A DNA stretch of 64,000 nucleotides from Paracoccaceae bacterium. GTDB taxonomy: Bacteria; Pseudomonadota; Alphaproteobacteria; Rhodobacterales; Rhodobacteraceae. Positions within the stretch are counted from its first letter, which is position 1, and each line of letters begins with the position of its first letter. The translations under genes were made by a program, and so were the position numbers. The stretch is taken from NCBI GenBank assembly GCA_014323795.1, contig JACONK010000006.1, positions 82,983-146,982 on the forward strand, written 5' to 3'. The notes below the pieces were generated by a model that ran no database searches, was not told where the DNA came from, and was given only the letters and a program-made list of their open reading frames with translations. Shown here piece after piece: positions 8,558-18,800 of the stretch.

Positions 8558-10027
8558 TTATTCCCAGCTGACGCCGGTCAGGTCTGTTGCCTGGGTCGGT
8601 GCGTCTTTCCAAAGCCCTTTGATACCCGCCTTCGCCACGGTCGGTGTGGCCAGCTGGAAGAGATAGCCGTTTACATAGTCTTCGGAGATCATTGTCTGCG
8701 CCGTGGCCAGCATGGCGGCGCGTTTTTCCGGGTCCGCCTCCAGGTTCAGGTCAGCGATCAGCCTCCGGAAGTCAGCGTTATCATACTGGAAGTAGTATTC
8801 CGGCCGGGCATAGATACCGATGTCGAAGGGTTCCGTATGGCTGACGATGGTCAGGCCGTAGTCCTTGCCTCGGAATACTTCCTCCAGCCATTGCGCCCAT
8901 TCGAGGTTGGAAATCTCTGTCTTGATACCGACAGCGCGGAGTTGGGCCGCGATGATCTCGCCCCCCCGGCGGGCGTAAGACGGCGGTGGCAGTTTGAGCG
9001 TGGTGGTGAAGCCGTCGGCAAAACCCGCTTCGGCCAGCAGTTGCCTGGCAAGTTCCGGGTCGTATCGGGAGTTGCCCGTCAGATCCACATAGGCCGGATT
9101 GTGCGGCGCGAAGTGAGTGCCAATGGGGGTGCCGAGCCCGAACATGGCACCGTCGATGATCGCCTGCCGGTCAATTGCATGAGCGATCGCTTTGCGGATA
9201 TTCACGTTGTTGAGCGGCGGCATCTTGTTGTTGATAGAAAGTATGGTTTCCCCTTCCGTGCTGCCGACAATGACGTTGAAGCGGGGATCCGCCTCAAACT
9301 GCGGCAGGGTTTCGGGTGCCGGAAAGCCTGCGAAGGCGTCTATATCTTCGGCCATCATGGCAGCGAAAGCGGCCGTCGGGTCAGAAATAAACCTGAAGGT
9401 TACCGCGTCCAGTGCCGGGGCATCGCCCCAGTAGTCGTCATTGCGCACAAGTTCGATCCTGTCGCCCTGCACCCATTTTGAAAACCTGAAGGCACCAGTG
9501 CCGATGGGTGTCTGTCTGATGCCCTCGATGCTCTCCGGTGCCAGAATCACCGCGTCGCCCCAGGCCATGTTGAAAAGGAAGTTGCCGTTGGGTGCGCTGA
9601 GCGTTACCCTGACGGTGGCGGCGTCTATGACGTCCACGCTGGCGATCAGGCTGAAAAGTGCCTTTTGCGCATTGGTGCTGTCTTCCGCACGGGCACGGTC
9701 AAGCGAGAATTTTACGTCATCGGCTGTCAGGGCCGTGCCGTCGTGAAATTTTGCGCCTTCCACCAATTTGAAGGTATAGGTCAGGCCGTTTTCAGAAATT
9801 TCCCATGACCGGGCGAGGCCGGGGATGACGGAGCCGTCGGAGGCGAAGCGCGTCAATCCTTCGAAGACGTTGGAATAAAGCACACTGTCGATGGCCCCCG
9901 CAGCGGCAGAGGTTGGGTCAAGGTGCGGCGGTTCCAGCTGGATGGCAATGGTCAGGTTACTTTTGGCCAGGGCACTGCCTGCCAGCAGAACAGCGGCAGC
10001 CGTGGTCACGGAACGCAGAAATGTCAC
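8558..10027 (-). CDS. ABC transporter substrate-binding protein, peptide/opine type (SBP_bac_5)
   Basis: A 489-residue periplasmic solute-binding protein. The GTG at 10027 follows GGGAGAT and opens a signal peptide (basic start, hydrophobic AAAVLLAG, cleavage after SALA). Mature-protein family marks include LDPTSAAAGAIDSVLYSNVFEGL, the ARSWEISENGLTYTF block and GTGAFRF. Cluster 5 proteins bind peptides, opines, nickel complexes or related cations and deliver them to DppBC permeases; the cognate permeases are downstream on the same strand but separated by an IS5 remnant. A MaoC-like dehydratase gene lies 58 bp upstream. The ligand cannot be read from the sequence. Confidence 0.92.
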   Translation of the reverse strand: MTFLRSVTTAAAVLLAGSALAKSNLTIAIQLEPPHLDPTSAAAGAIDSVLYSNVFEGLTRFASDGSVIPGLARSWEISENGLTYTFKLVEGAKFHDGTALTADDVKFSLDRARAEDSTNAQKALFSLIASVDVIDAATVRVTLSAPNGNFLFNMAWGDAVILAPESIEGIRQTPIGTGAFRFSKWVQGDRIELVRNDDYWGDAPALDAVTFRFISDPTAAFAAMMAEDIDAFAGFPAPETLPQFEADPRFNVIVGSTEGETILSINNKMPPLNNVNIRKAIAHAIDRQAIIDGAMFGLGTPIGTHFAPHNPAYVDLTGNSRYDPELARQLLAEAGFADGFTTTLKLPPPSYARRGGEIIAAQLRAVGIKTEISNLEWAQWLEEVFRGKDYGLTIVSHTEPFDIGIYARPEYYFQYDNADFRRLIADLNLEADPEKRAAMLATAQTMISEDYVNGYLFQLATPTVAKAGIKGLWKDAPTQATDLTGVSWE

Positions 10028-10085
10028 AGGTATCTCCCGGGGTTGGTGGCGGGTGATCAAGAGTGCGCGAAAAAGCGGCGCAGGG

Positions 10086-10895
10086 TCAAGGATTACCCTG
10101 CTCTGCCCGGGCTTGCATGCATTGGCGACCCTCCGGGCCCCGGACCCACAGTGCGACACCTGTCGTGCTCGGGCGGGCACAGAACTCCGCTGTCTCGTGG
10201 TCAAAAAGCGGGGCCGTGGCGCGAAATTCGAAGTATTTGACACTGCCCAGCATGCTTTCGGCAAGATGGATCAGATGCTGTGCCAGCAGTGGCCCGTGCA
10301 CGACCAGGCCAGGGTATCCCTCCACATCCCGGGCATAGTCCCGATCGTAGTGGATGCGGTGGCCGTTGAAGGTGAGGGCGGAGTAGCGGAAGAGTTCTGT
10401 TGTCGTAAATCTGCGGGTTGTGCACACAGTCTCATCTGTCGGTGCCTGTGGCGCGGCCACGGGGGGTCCCCCGTCGGGTCGGTAGACCAGAGATTGGGTT
10501 TCACGCAGGCAGGTCTGGCCCTTCTGGGTGATTTCATGGGCAAGCGTGACAACGGCGAAAGGGCCGGTTTTACCAGCCTTTTGCGCGGTTTTCCTGATCC
10601 GGCTGGTCTTTTCTGCAGGTGTGCCGATTTTGACGGGTGCGCTGAACCGGATATCGCCGCCCGACCACATGCGGCGGGGGAAGCCGGTGTCAGGGATAAA
10701 GTCGCCGACCTGCGGGTGGCCGTCCCGCCCGAGGTCCGCTTGCGGCACGGCTTCCCAGAAATAGGCATAGTGCCAGAACGGTGGCAGGGCTGCACCGGCG
10801 GCCGGGGCCGGGGTACCATGGCCCAGTGTCACGTGCAGGGCTGCGGCACGGGCCGGATCAATTATGTCGGTGATTGTCCTGTATCGAACTGTCAT
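10086..10895 (-). CDS. MaoC-like dehydratase with FAS1-type double hot-dog (HTD2/mesaconyl-CoA hydratase-like)
   Basis: A 269-residue protein with two hot-dog halves. The C-terminal half carries the hydratase-2 pattern in FRYSALTFNGHRIHYDRDYA (Asp/His region, residues about 185-205) followed by VVHGPLLAQHL, which match mesaconyl-C4-CoA hydratase/HTD2 proteins. Such enzymes add or remove water on acyl thioesters. The ATG at 10895 (MTVRYRTITD) is chosen over an upstream start because the family begins there. It is 58 bp upstream of the substrate-binding protein gene on the same strand, so it may be co-transcribed with the importer. Substrate unknown; conversion of an imported organic acid is a guess. 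Confidence 0.78.
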   Translation of the reverse strand: MTVRYRTITDIIDPARAAALHVTLGHGTPAPAAGAALPPFWHYAYFWEAVPQADLGRDGHPQVGDFIPDTGFPRRMWSGGDIRFSAPVKIGTPAEKTSRIRKTAQKAGKTGPFAVVTLAHEITQKGQTCLRETQSLVYRPDGGPPVAAPQAPTDETVCTTRRFTTTELFRYSALTFNGHRIHYDRDYARDVEGYPGLVVHGPLLAQHLIHLAESMLGSVKYFEFRATAPLFDHETAEFCARPSTTGVALWVRGPEGRQCMQARAEQGNP

Positions 10896-11058
10896 GATGG
10901 GCCATTGCAGACATCTGCCCTGCCGCAGCTTTTTCCAATCAGCCACCTTGTGCCGACGGTCGCCGACAGGGCGCGGCGGCGCAGTCTTGCCCGAAACCGA
11001 ACCTGATACCAGGGGAATTTTAGGGCACCGACAGTTCGTGTCGGGGCGCGTGTTGTAT

Positions 11059-11505
11059 CTATGGTGATGCTGTCTTCAGTTTCCCGCGCCACTGATCGCG
11101 CCTCTCCTGTCCCGGGGTGATGGCCAGGTCATTAAAACTCTCGGGCACACCTCTCCGGAAGCGGGGCAGATCCAGGGCTCCGCCATGCATGGAGTCTTCG
11201 TTCAGATCCTGGCCAGTGTGTGGCGGAAAATGAAGGTGTTCCGCACCGGAATATAATCGCCTCCGTGGGCGGACAATACGTTACCCCTTCCAGGCCGAGG
11301 GGTTGGTCATTCCCCGCACAGCCCGGCAGCAGGCCATTCCCGTCACCGCGATCAATGTTGAATGTTGCCTTAATCGTCACCCTCTTTGCCGAAGAAGGTT
11401 TCATCGGTCAGCCCGTGGTGTCCTTGAGGCCCGTGTTGATGTTTCCCCGGGCTGTTTTGGACCTCCTTCAAGTTCGTATAGGGTTTCCGGTTTATAAACT
11501 GAATC
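11059..11505 (-). pseudogene. Second decayed RTX C-terminal fragment
   Basis: This intergenic stretch aligns along its whole length with the remnant at 31-530 (same orientation, visibly related but with many differences and indels). On the minus strand it contains LTDETFFGKEGDD, then NTFIFRH (11219-11250), and after interruptions PESFNDL (11125-11145) in a frame open to the TAG at 11059-11061. The order mirrors the ADTFVFRT ... PDSFDDL end of the intact RTX gene at 37-39 kb. Several stops and frame changes make it nonfunctional. It abuts the end of the putative nuclease gene at 11504. Confidence 0.5.
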
Positions 11506-12277
11506 AGGGGCGATACGTTTGTTTAACGAGATCGGCATGATCGGCGAGCGGGCGATTGTGGCCCCGCTGCCATTCATCCAGCACCGCTGCATAATCCAGG
11601 GCATGGAAGGCTACCTCATCCCCGGCGACACGCTGTGCGAAATCCGTGATTTCGTCCTGGTGAAGTGTGCGCCGCACAGGGTCAACGGGGCGTCCGTCGG
11701 GCCAGCACTCTGGTTCTGCAAAAAGGTAAACAAGGATTGGACGGGTGCCGCGAAAGCGGCCGCCTTTTGCGGTTTGCGTACGTAAACCAAAGGCATGTTT
11801 GACCAGTTGGGCAGCATCAAGAGCCTGATATTGAAGGGTTCCCTCGCGCAGCCTGTCCCGCATACGGCAGTATGCGTCCATCCTGTCGCCCCAAACAGCG
11901 CGGTCATAAGCCTTTGAAAAATCTGCTTTTGGCTTGCCGCGAAAGGGCTCGTAGCGTTTGCTCTCCACCCCGATGAGTGCGGTTTTTGTCAAAATACCGA
12001 CGTCAAGCCATGGATGCCTGCCGCCTGACCAGGGGAACCGCATTTCACTTTCGATAGCGACTTCAAGTGCCGGCCAATGCTGTTTGAACCCGGGCAGAGG
12101 CAGGGCCGGCAGGCACCCCGGCCTTTGCAGAAACCAGCCAAAGGTATTCACGGCAAGTGCGGATGAACTTTCAGGATGGTCAAACTTGCCCGAAGCCGGC
12201 TCGCCGCCCGGTGAGGCGTTGAGCTCAACCTCAACGGCTTCGGCAGGTAAACCGGGCAGAAACCGGGTGGCGGTCAT
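11504..12277 (-). CDS. Putative PD-(D/E)XK nuclease-like protein (PGN_0703-type)
   Basis: A 257-residue protein with no signal or membrane segment. Around residues 92-116 it has HPWLDVGILTKTALIGVESKRYEP: an Asp, then a hydrophobic strand ending in E-S-K, the layout of a PD-(D/E)XK nuclease core. Downstream blocks such as KAYDRAVWGDRMDAY, LDAAQLVKHAFGL and PILVYLFAEP resemble the PGN_0703 family of putative restriction endonuclease-like proteins. No methyltransferase, helicase or other restriction partner lies next to it, so a defence role is not supported by context. It stands alone between a decayed RTX fragment and the DAHP synthase gene. Activity is inferred from the motif only. Confidence 0.6.
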   Translation of the reverse strand: MTATRFLPGLPAEAVEVELNASPGGEPASGKFDHPESSSALAVNTFGWFLQRPGCLPALPLPGFKQHWPALEVAIESEMRFPWSGGRHPWLDVGILTKTALIGVESKRYEPFRGKPKADFSKAYDRAVWGDRMDAYCRMRDRLREGTLQYQALDAAQLVKHAFGLRTQTAKGGRFRGTRPILVYLFAEPECWPDGRPVDPVRRTLHQDEITDFAQRVAGDEVAFHALDYAAVLDEWQRGHNRPLADHADLVKQTYRP

Positions 12278-12477
12278 GCGGGATTTCCGTATTTGTACCC
12301 CGGGATTTCGCTATTTCCGGGCGCGGGCGGAGGGGTGTGCCGGATCATGTTATCTTCTTCCCCGTCATGCAGCGACAGGTAAACCATTTCCTGGCCCCTT
12401 TACACGTCTTGTGACTCTTTGCGCCCGCGCCCGCAATCTTTCCCGCCACGCTGCCAGACACACCATAAAACGCGCAC

Positions 12478-13848
12478 TTAGCCTGCCCTGCACCGGGTGG
12501 CGGCGCGTTTTTCCAGTTCTTCTGCCACCAGGAACGCGAGTTCCAGTGCCTGGCTTGCGTTCAGGCGTGGGTCGCAGGCGGTGTGGTAACGGCTCGACAG
12601 ATCCTCATCCGTCACGGCGCGTATACCACCGGTGCATTCAGTCACGTCTTTGCCTGTCATCTCGAAATGTACCCCGCCGGGGATCGTGCCCTCGGCTTTG
12701 TGGATAGCAAAAAACTCCTGCACCTCCCGCAGTATATCCTTGAACTGGCGGGTCTTGTAGCCGGTCGAGGATTTGATTGTGTTGCCGTGCATCGGATCAC
12801 AGGACCAGACGACATTGAATCCCTCTTCTTCCACCGCACTGGTCAGGCGGGGCAGGTGTTCGCCTGCCTTGCCGGCACCAAAGCGGCTGATCAGCGTGAT
12901 GCGCCCGGGATCATTGTCCGGATTGAGGATTTCGATCAGCCGCTTGAGATCACCGGTGGGAATCGACGGCCCGCATTTGATGCCGATCGGGTTCTGTACG
13001 CCTTTGGCGAACTCCACATGGGCACCGTCCGGCTGACGCGTCCGGTCGCCGATCCAGATCATATGACCGGATCCGGCGAGCCATTTGCCGGTCGTGGAAT
13101 CGACTCGACAGAGTGCCTCTTCATATTCCAGAAGCAGGGCTTCATGGCTGGTATAGAAATCAACCGTGTGCAGTTCTGATGTTGTGTCAGATGACACGCC
13201 GGCAGCGGTCATAAAATCAAGTGCGTCGGAAATGCGCACCGCAAGCTCCGCATACTTCTGCGTTGCACCCTCTGTGCTGGTGAATCCCAGGTTCCATTCG
13301 TGAACCCGGTGGATGTCTGCAAACCCGCCCATGGAAAACGCGCGCAGCAGGTTCAGGCTTGCCGCCGCCTGGGTGTAGGCCTGCAGCATCCGGTTAGGAT
13401 CCGGTATGCGTGCATCTTCGGTGAATTCGAAGCCGTTGATGATATCGCCCCGGTAGCTTGGCAGTTCGACGCCGTCGATCACCTCGGTGGGCGCAGATCG
13501 CGGCTTGGCCATCTGTCCTGCCACGCGGCCGACCTTGATGACCGGCACCTTGGCACCATACGTCAGCACGACGGCCATCTGCAACATCACCTTGTAGGTG
13601 TCGCGCAGGATGTCAGCACCGAATTCTCCAAAGGATTCCGCGCAATCGCCGCCTTGCAAAAGGAACGCTTCCCCCCGGACCGCTTGCGCGAGTTTTGCCT
13701 TCAATGCCCGCGCTTCGCCTGCAAAAACCAGCGGCGGAAACCTGGACAAACATGCCTCTGCCTCTGCCAGGGCAGTCGGATCATTATAGACTGGCATCTG
13801 AATACGTTCCCTGGTGCGCCAGTCAGTTTTCGTCCACGCCGTGGTCAT
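12478..13848 (-). CDS. aroG: Class II 3-deoxy-7-phosphoheptulonate (DAHP) synthase
   Basis: A 456-residue plant-type (class II) DAHP synthase, which condenses phosphoenolpyruvate and erythrose 4-phosphate in the first step of the shikimate pathway. Diagnostic blocks are FLLQGGDCAESF near residue 62, KVGRVAGQMAKPRS near 103, HEWNLGF near 183, GHMIWIGDRTRQ near 262, IGIKCGPS, WSCDPMHGNT near 350 and GGVHFEMTGKDVTEC near 388, which include the metal- and substrate-binding residues. Length is normal for the bacterial class II form. It is transcribed away from the GlxA-type regulator gene, sharing the 13849-14057 region, which may carry both promoters. Confidence 0.97.
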   Translation of the reverse strand: MTTAWTKTDWRTRERIQMPVYNDPTALAEAEACLSRFPPLVFAGEARALKAKLAQAVRGEAFLLQGGDCAESFGEFGADILRDTYKVMLQMAVVLTYGAKVPVIKVGRVAGQMAKPRSAPTEVIDGVELPSYRGDIINGFEFTEDARIPDPNRMLQAYTQAAASLNLLRAFSMGGFADIHRVHEWNLGFTSTEGATQKYAELAVRISDALDFMTAAGVSSDTTSELHTVDFYTSHEALLLEYEEALCRVDSTTGKWLAGSGHMIWIGDRTRQPDGAHVEFAKGVQNPIGIKCGPSIPTGDLKRLIEILNPDNDPGRITLISRFGAGKAGEHLPRLTSAVEEEGFNVVWSCDPMHGNTIKSSTGYKTRQFKDILREVQEFFAIHKAEGTIPGGVHFEMTGKDVTECTGGIRAVTDEDLSSRYHTACDPRLNASQALELAFLVAEELEKRAATRCRAG

Positions 13849-14057
13849 TTTTCATCCCGCATGTTCAGTTTAAGATCAGGGAAACACAGATATGTCAGGA
13901 TAGTGCCTTTGGCCAGATTTCAGCCGGGATTGTCCAAAAAAACGGCTGTCTTCAGCATCTGAAGCGGACATATCTTGCCGTGGCTCTGCAAAATCCTAAA
14001 TCATGGCGCAAGCGCAAGGCGTTACTGATTCGACGCAGCCGGCAGCGGAGATTGGCC

Positions 14058-15050
14058 GTGATCACACGAAATGGCATTGATCCGGCACCCCGCACCCGCC
14101 GTTTTGTGTTTTTACTGCTTGATAACTTTTCCCTGCTGCCCTTTGCGACCGCGATTGATGCCCTGCGGTTGGCCAACCGATTCGTGCACCGGAATATCTA
14201 CGCCTGGACGCTGGCCTCCGAAGACGGGTCTTTTGCGACTTCGTCGGCGGGTACGCGGGTCGCGGTTGATCAAGGGCTGACGGATGTGGGCCGCGACGAC
14301 ACGATCATGGTCTGCGGTGGCATTGACGTGAGGCAGGCCACCACGCGTCCGGTTCTGGGCTGGTTGCGGCGGGAGGCGCGCAAGGGTGTGCATGTCGGCG
14401 GGCTTTGTACCGGGGCGTGGACCATGGCGAAAGCGGGGCTCCTGGATGGGCGCAAATGCACGATTCACTGGGAAAACCACGACAGTTTTGCCGAAGAATT
14501 CTACGAAATTGACCTGCAAAAATCGGTCTTTATCGTTGACGGCAAAAGGTTTACAAGTGCGGGCGGGACGTCAAGCCTCGACCTGATGTTGCGCCTGATG
14601 GCCACCCAGGTGGGAGAAGAACTCGCCAACTGGGTGGCAGACCAGACACTGCACACCAACATCCGAACAGACCGCGACGAACAGCGGCTGTCGATTCCAA
14701 CCCGCATCGGTGTGCGCCACCCGAAGCTTTCCGCCGCCATCCGGCTGATGGAACAAAACATTGAGGAACCAGTCAGCCCCAGCGTACTTGCTGCCGATGT
14801 CGGCATGTCGGCACGGCAGCTGGAGCGGCTTTTTGCCCGCTACCTGAGCCGTAGCCCAAAGCGGTATTACATGGACCTGCGACTGCAGAAGGCGCGGAAC
14901 CTCCTGATGCAGACGGACATGAGCGTGATCAACGTGGCCACTGCATGCGGTTTCGCGTCGCCATCGCATTTCTCCAAGTGCTACCGTACGCAATATGACA
15001 CGACGCCCTATCGCGAACGGGGCAGCCGGGCGGCCAAGCGGGGAACGTAG
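14058..15050 (+). CDS. GlxA family transcriptional regulator (DJ-1/PfpI-like plus AraC-type HTH)
   Basis: A 330-residue regulator. Residues 1-190 form a glutamine-amidotransferase/DJ-1-like domain, with VHVGGLCTGAWTMAKAG placing the usual Cys of the nucleophile elbow near residue 118. Residues about 225-320 are an AraC-type double helix-turn-helix (LAADVGMSARQLERLFARYL, then VATACGFASPSHFSKCYR). The GTG at 14058 is preceded by GGAG with 7-bp spacing, and family alignment fits; upstream in-frame codons overlap the divergent DAHP synthase gene antisense and are not coding. Relatives control arginine, carnitine, glycine-betaine or related catabolism, but no such operon is adjacent, so the target is unknown. 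Confidence 0.92.
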   Translation: MITRNGIDPAPRTRRFVFLLLDNFSLLPFATAIDALRLANRFVHRNIYAWTLASEDGSFATSSAGTRVAVDQGLTDVGRDDTIMVCGGIDVRQATTRPVLGWLRREARKGVHVGGLCTGAWTMAKAGLLDGRKCTIHWENHDSFAEEFYEIDLQKSVFIVDGKRFTSAGGTSSLDLMLRLMATQVGEELANWVADQTLHTNIRTDRDEQRLSIPTRIGVRHPKLSAAIRLMEQNIEEPVSPSVLAADVGMSARQLERLFARYLSRSPKRYYMDLRLQKARNLLMQTDMSVINVATACGFASPSHFSKCYRTQYDTTPYRERGSRAAKRGT

Positions 15051-15895
15051 CAGGACGTCCTGGTCAGAATCCGGATTTGCCTTGTGCGCGTCGCAGCATG
15101 TCACCCGCGTTCATGACCGGCGCATCCGGCAACAGGTTTCGGCCAGACTTACCGTGATATCGACAATCTTTGCGGATTTTCGGTAATCGGCCAGCGTAAA
15201 ACGGACAGGAGGTTGCCTGTGCGGAAGGCCAGGAGAATCCGGGATGTTGGCGCGGTGCTTCATGTAAAGCCGGAACGGGACGGGATCCGCGCATGCGCAG
15301 GATCCCGGGCGCGCGTTACGGGCAGATGGGCGACCGGCTGTGGCACTTGTGCCGCGGGGGCATCAGCGGGCGCGATCCGGTCCAGGAGCATCCCTGGGGA
15401 AAAACGTTCGGGGATGACGCCGCCGCGCCGGACTGCTCTCCGGGCACCTCTGGCACCTGGCGGAGCAAGTCAGCCACCGGGCCAATGCCGGAGATTGCGC
15501 CCTGTGCATGGTAACGCTGAAGGTCGGGCGTACGGATCATTCAAACCCCGCGTGCCGCGTCATACCCGGTGCGTCCAGGCAGATGGGCGACCGCATCTGC
15601 GGTACCGCACGGCCCATGCCAGGCCAACTGATTGATGAGAGGCCGTTTCGTTTGATCGGGCCGGGTATTTCCGGCCGCATCCGTCCGGACGAAGGTGTGG
15701 ACAAATACACGTATCTGCCGGAAGTCGGCACAGCCAAATGCGCAAAACCGAGGCGATGTACGGGCTCTTTGGCGGGCGGCAGGCAGTATATCGCGGATAC
15801 CTTGCCTTTACACCCGTTGTGGCGAATGGCGTTGACTTATCCCCTTTGTCTGCGGGAATTTTTATCGGTAACAGAATCATAGCGGGCCAGGCCAC
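15051..15895. other. 845-bp region without a recognisable gene
   Basis: Between the GlxA-type regulator and smc no reading frame resembles a family I know. The longest plausible frame runs about 15418-15882 (plus strand, no good start; contains VGRTDHSNPACRVIPGASR). A 16-base identical word occurs at 15321-15336 and 15578-15593 with loosely similar flanks (GDRL / GDRI in translation), hinting at an old duplication or a decayed gene. It could be a gene remnant; the smc promoter must lie near the right end. Confidence 0.4.
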
Positions 15896-18800
15896 GTGCA
15901 GTTCAACAAACTCCGCCTTGTGGGCTTCAAGTCTTTTGTGGATCCGACCGAACTGATTATCCGGGACGGATTGACGGGCCTTGTTGGTCCCAATGGCTGC
16001 GGCAAGTCGAACCTGCTGGAGGCCTTGCGCTGGGTCATGGGCGAAAATCGCCCTACGGCCATGCGGGGCGGCGGGATGGAGGATGTGATCTTCTCCGGTG
16101 CCGCAACCCGGCCTGCGCGGAATTACGCGGAAGTGTCGCTGATGATTGACAACCGCGACCGATGTGCACCGCCTGCCTTTAACGGAAGCGACTGCATTGA
16201 TGTGGTGCGGCGAATCACGCGGGATGCCGGATCTGCCTACAAGACTAATGGAAAAGAGGCGCGGGCGCGGGATGTGCAGATGCTGTTCGCCGATGCCTCT
16301 ACCGGTGCCCATTCCCCCGCGCTGGTGCGGCAGGGGCAAATCTCTGAGCTGATCAACGCCAGGCCAGGGGCGCGGCGGCATGTGCTGGAGGAGGCCGCAG
16401 GTATTTCCGGGCTCTACCAGCGCCGGCATGAGGCGGAGCTGAAGTTGACAGGGGCAGAGATGAACCTGTCCCGCATCATGGATGTTGTCGAACAGCTGGA
16501 CGGGCAGTTGTCGCAACTCGCCCGACAAGCCCGGCAGGCGGCACGGTACCGCACGATTCTTGAAGATCTGCGTTGCTCCGAAGGGTTGCTTTTATACCGC
16601 CGTTGGCGGGAGGCGGATGGGGTGTTCGCAGGTGCGCGGGAAAGACTGGCGGAGGCGGCAAAGTTCGCCGCCCAGGGCCAGATCGATGCTGCCCGGGCCT
16701 TCAGCCTGCGCGAAAATCTGGAGAGCAAGGTTCCGCCCCTGAGAGAAGAAGAGACCATAGCGGCAGCGGTTCTGCAGCGCCTGCTGGTGGAACGGGACAC
16801 CCTGCAAAGCCGCGAAGATGCGGCACGCGATACCAGCGAAACCTTGCAGAACCGCATCGCCCAGCTGACGCGGGACATCGTGCGGGAAGAGACCCTGAAC
16901 CGCGACGCGGACGAGACGATCAAACGGCTCGAGCGGGAACTGGTGCAGATCCTGAAAGCAGTTGAAGGTCACGATGCCTGCCTTGCGGCGGCGGCGGCGG
17001 ATGCCCGGGCGGCAGCCGCTGTCCTGCAGAATCAGGAGGCGGAGCTTGACCGGCAGAACGAAGATGTCGCCCGCCTGTCCGCCCGCCACCAGTCTGCCCG
17101 CCGCCGCCAGGAAGAAGCGGCGGAGATGCTGAATAAGCACCAGGTTGGGGCCCGGTCGGCAGAACAGGCGGTTACTGCGGCAGAGATCGGGTTGCGCCAG
17201 GTTGAAGAGAGGATAGGTCACATCTCTGAATCTCACCGTGTCGCGCAAGAGGCCGCGGTGAAAGCCGAAACGCGACTGATAGAGGCAGAAACCGCACGGG
17301 TGGCGGCACAGACGGCGGACAGTGAGGCCCGCGCTGCCATGTCAGAGGCTAAAGGGGAGGCGGGTGCACTGAAGGCGGAAGTCGCCGCGCTGGAACGGGT
17401 TATCGCCCGGGATCGTGCGGATGCGACCCAATTGATTGATGAGGTGCGGGCAGATAAAGGATATGAGGCTGCTTTGGGCGCGGCACTGGCGGATGACCTT
17501 AAGGCACCGCTGGTCGATGGTGAATCCGCCTCCGGCTGGGTGCTGTTACCGGGGTATTCGGACAGCGTACCGTTGCCCCCCGGCGCGACGTCCCTGGCAG
17601 AAAACATTCGTGCGCCGGCCGTTTTGGTGCGCCGCCTGTCGCAGACTGGCGTGGTTTCGCAGTCTGACGGGGCGCGGGTACAGGCGAATCTGCGCCCCGG
17701 CCAGCGATTGGTATCGCTTGAAGGCGATCTCTGGCGCTGGGACGGATTTCGTGCGGGTGCCGGTGATGCCCCCTCTTCGGCTGCGCTGCGTCTGCAGCAG
17801 GAAAACCGGCTTGATGACCTGCGCGGTATGCTTGACGCGGCCGAAGGTCGTGCGACCGCGGCCCGCCGCAGGTTTGAGACGGTCCGGGCCGCGCTGGCGG
17901 AAGTTGTGGAGGCTGACCGCGCAGCCCGCACGGCGCGTAGAGATGCCGATGAGGCGGCCACAGCTGCAACCCGCGCCCTGTCCCGGGCAGAGGCTGACCG
18001 CGACAGGCTGTCGGCTAATCTGGAAACCCGGAAGCTCGCCCGAACCCGTTTGTCGGAAGAGATTTTAGCGGCGCAGAACGCCCTGAAAGAGGCTGCGTCA
18101 GCGGTGCGGGAACTGGGTAATCTTCACAGTGCGCGGCAAACGGCGGAGTCGCTGAAGGTTGCCGTTGAAGACGCACGGATGGCCATGCTGACAAAGCGCG
18201 CCGGCTTTGCCGAGCAACGCCGCGAAGGCGAGGTACGTATCAGACGGCGACAGGAGATTACGAAAGAAGTTTCTGACTGGCGTCATCGCCTGGAGACAGC
18301 CGGAACCCGGATTGCCGAACTAAAGGAACGCAGGGAGATCTCTGAAACAGAGATGAAAGAGGCAAGGGCCGTGCCGCAAGAGATTGCCTCGAAACGCGAG
18401 GGACTGTCCCGCATGATCGACAAGGCGGAGGCTCGCCGCAGAGCCGCATCCGACGCTTTGGCGGCGGGCGAGACAAACCTGCGCCAGGCTGTGGATAGCG
18501 AACGCACCGCCGAACGCATCGCGTCAGAGGCCCGCGAGACCTGCGCCCGGGCAGAAGCCCTGGCGCAGGCCGCCCGGACCCAGGCAGATACCGCCGCCGC
18601 CCGCATCCGTGAAGAGTTGGGAACCACGCCGCAAAAACTGTTGGAAACCCTGAATTACGATCCCGGGGATATCCCCTCTGCGGAAGTGATCGAAACCGAT
18701 ATCGCCCGCCTGCGCCGCCAGCGTGATGCGCTGGGTGCCGTGAACCTGCGGGCAGAGGAAGACGCCCGCGAAGTGCAAGAGAACCGCGATACCCTGATGG

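Noticed and set aside
11504..13848. Restriction-modification or defence island around the putative nuclease
   Set aside because: Neighbours are DAHP synthase and a decayed RTX fragment; no methylase, helicase, toxin or integrase is present.
12478..14057. Longer N-terminus for the GlxA-type regulator starting at 13695
   Set aside because: The extra 121 residues lie antisense to the DAHP synthase gene and its promoter and have no family similarity; a GTG with GGAG at 14058 gives the right length.
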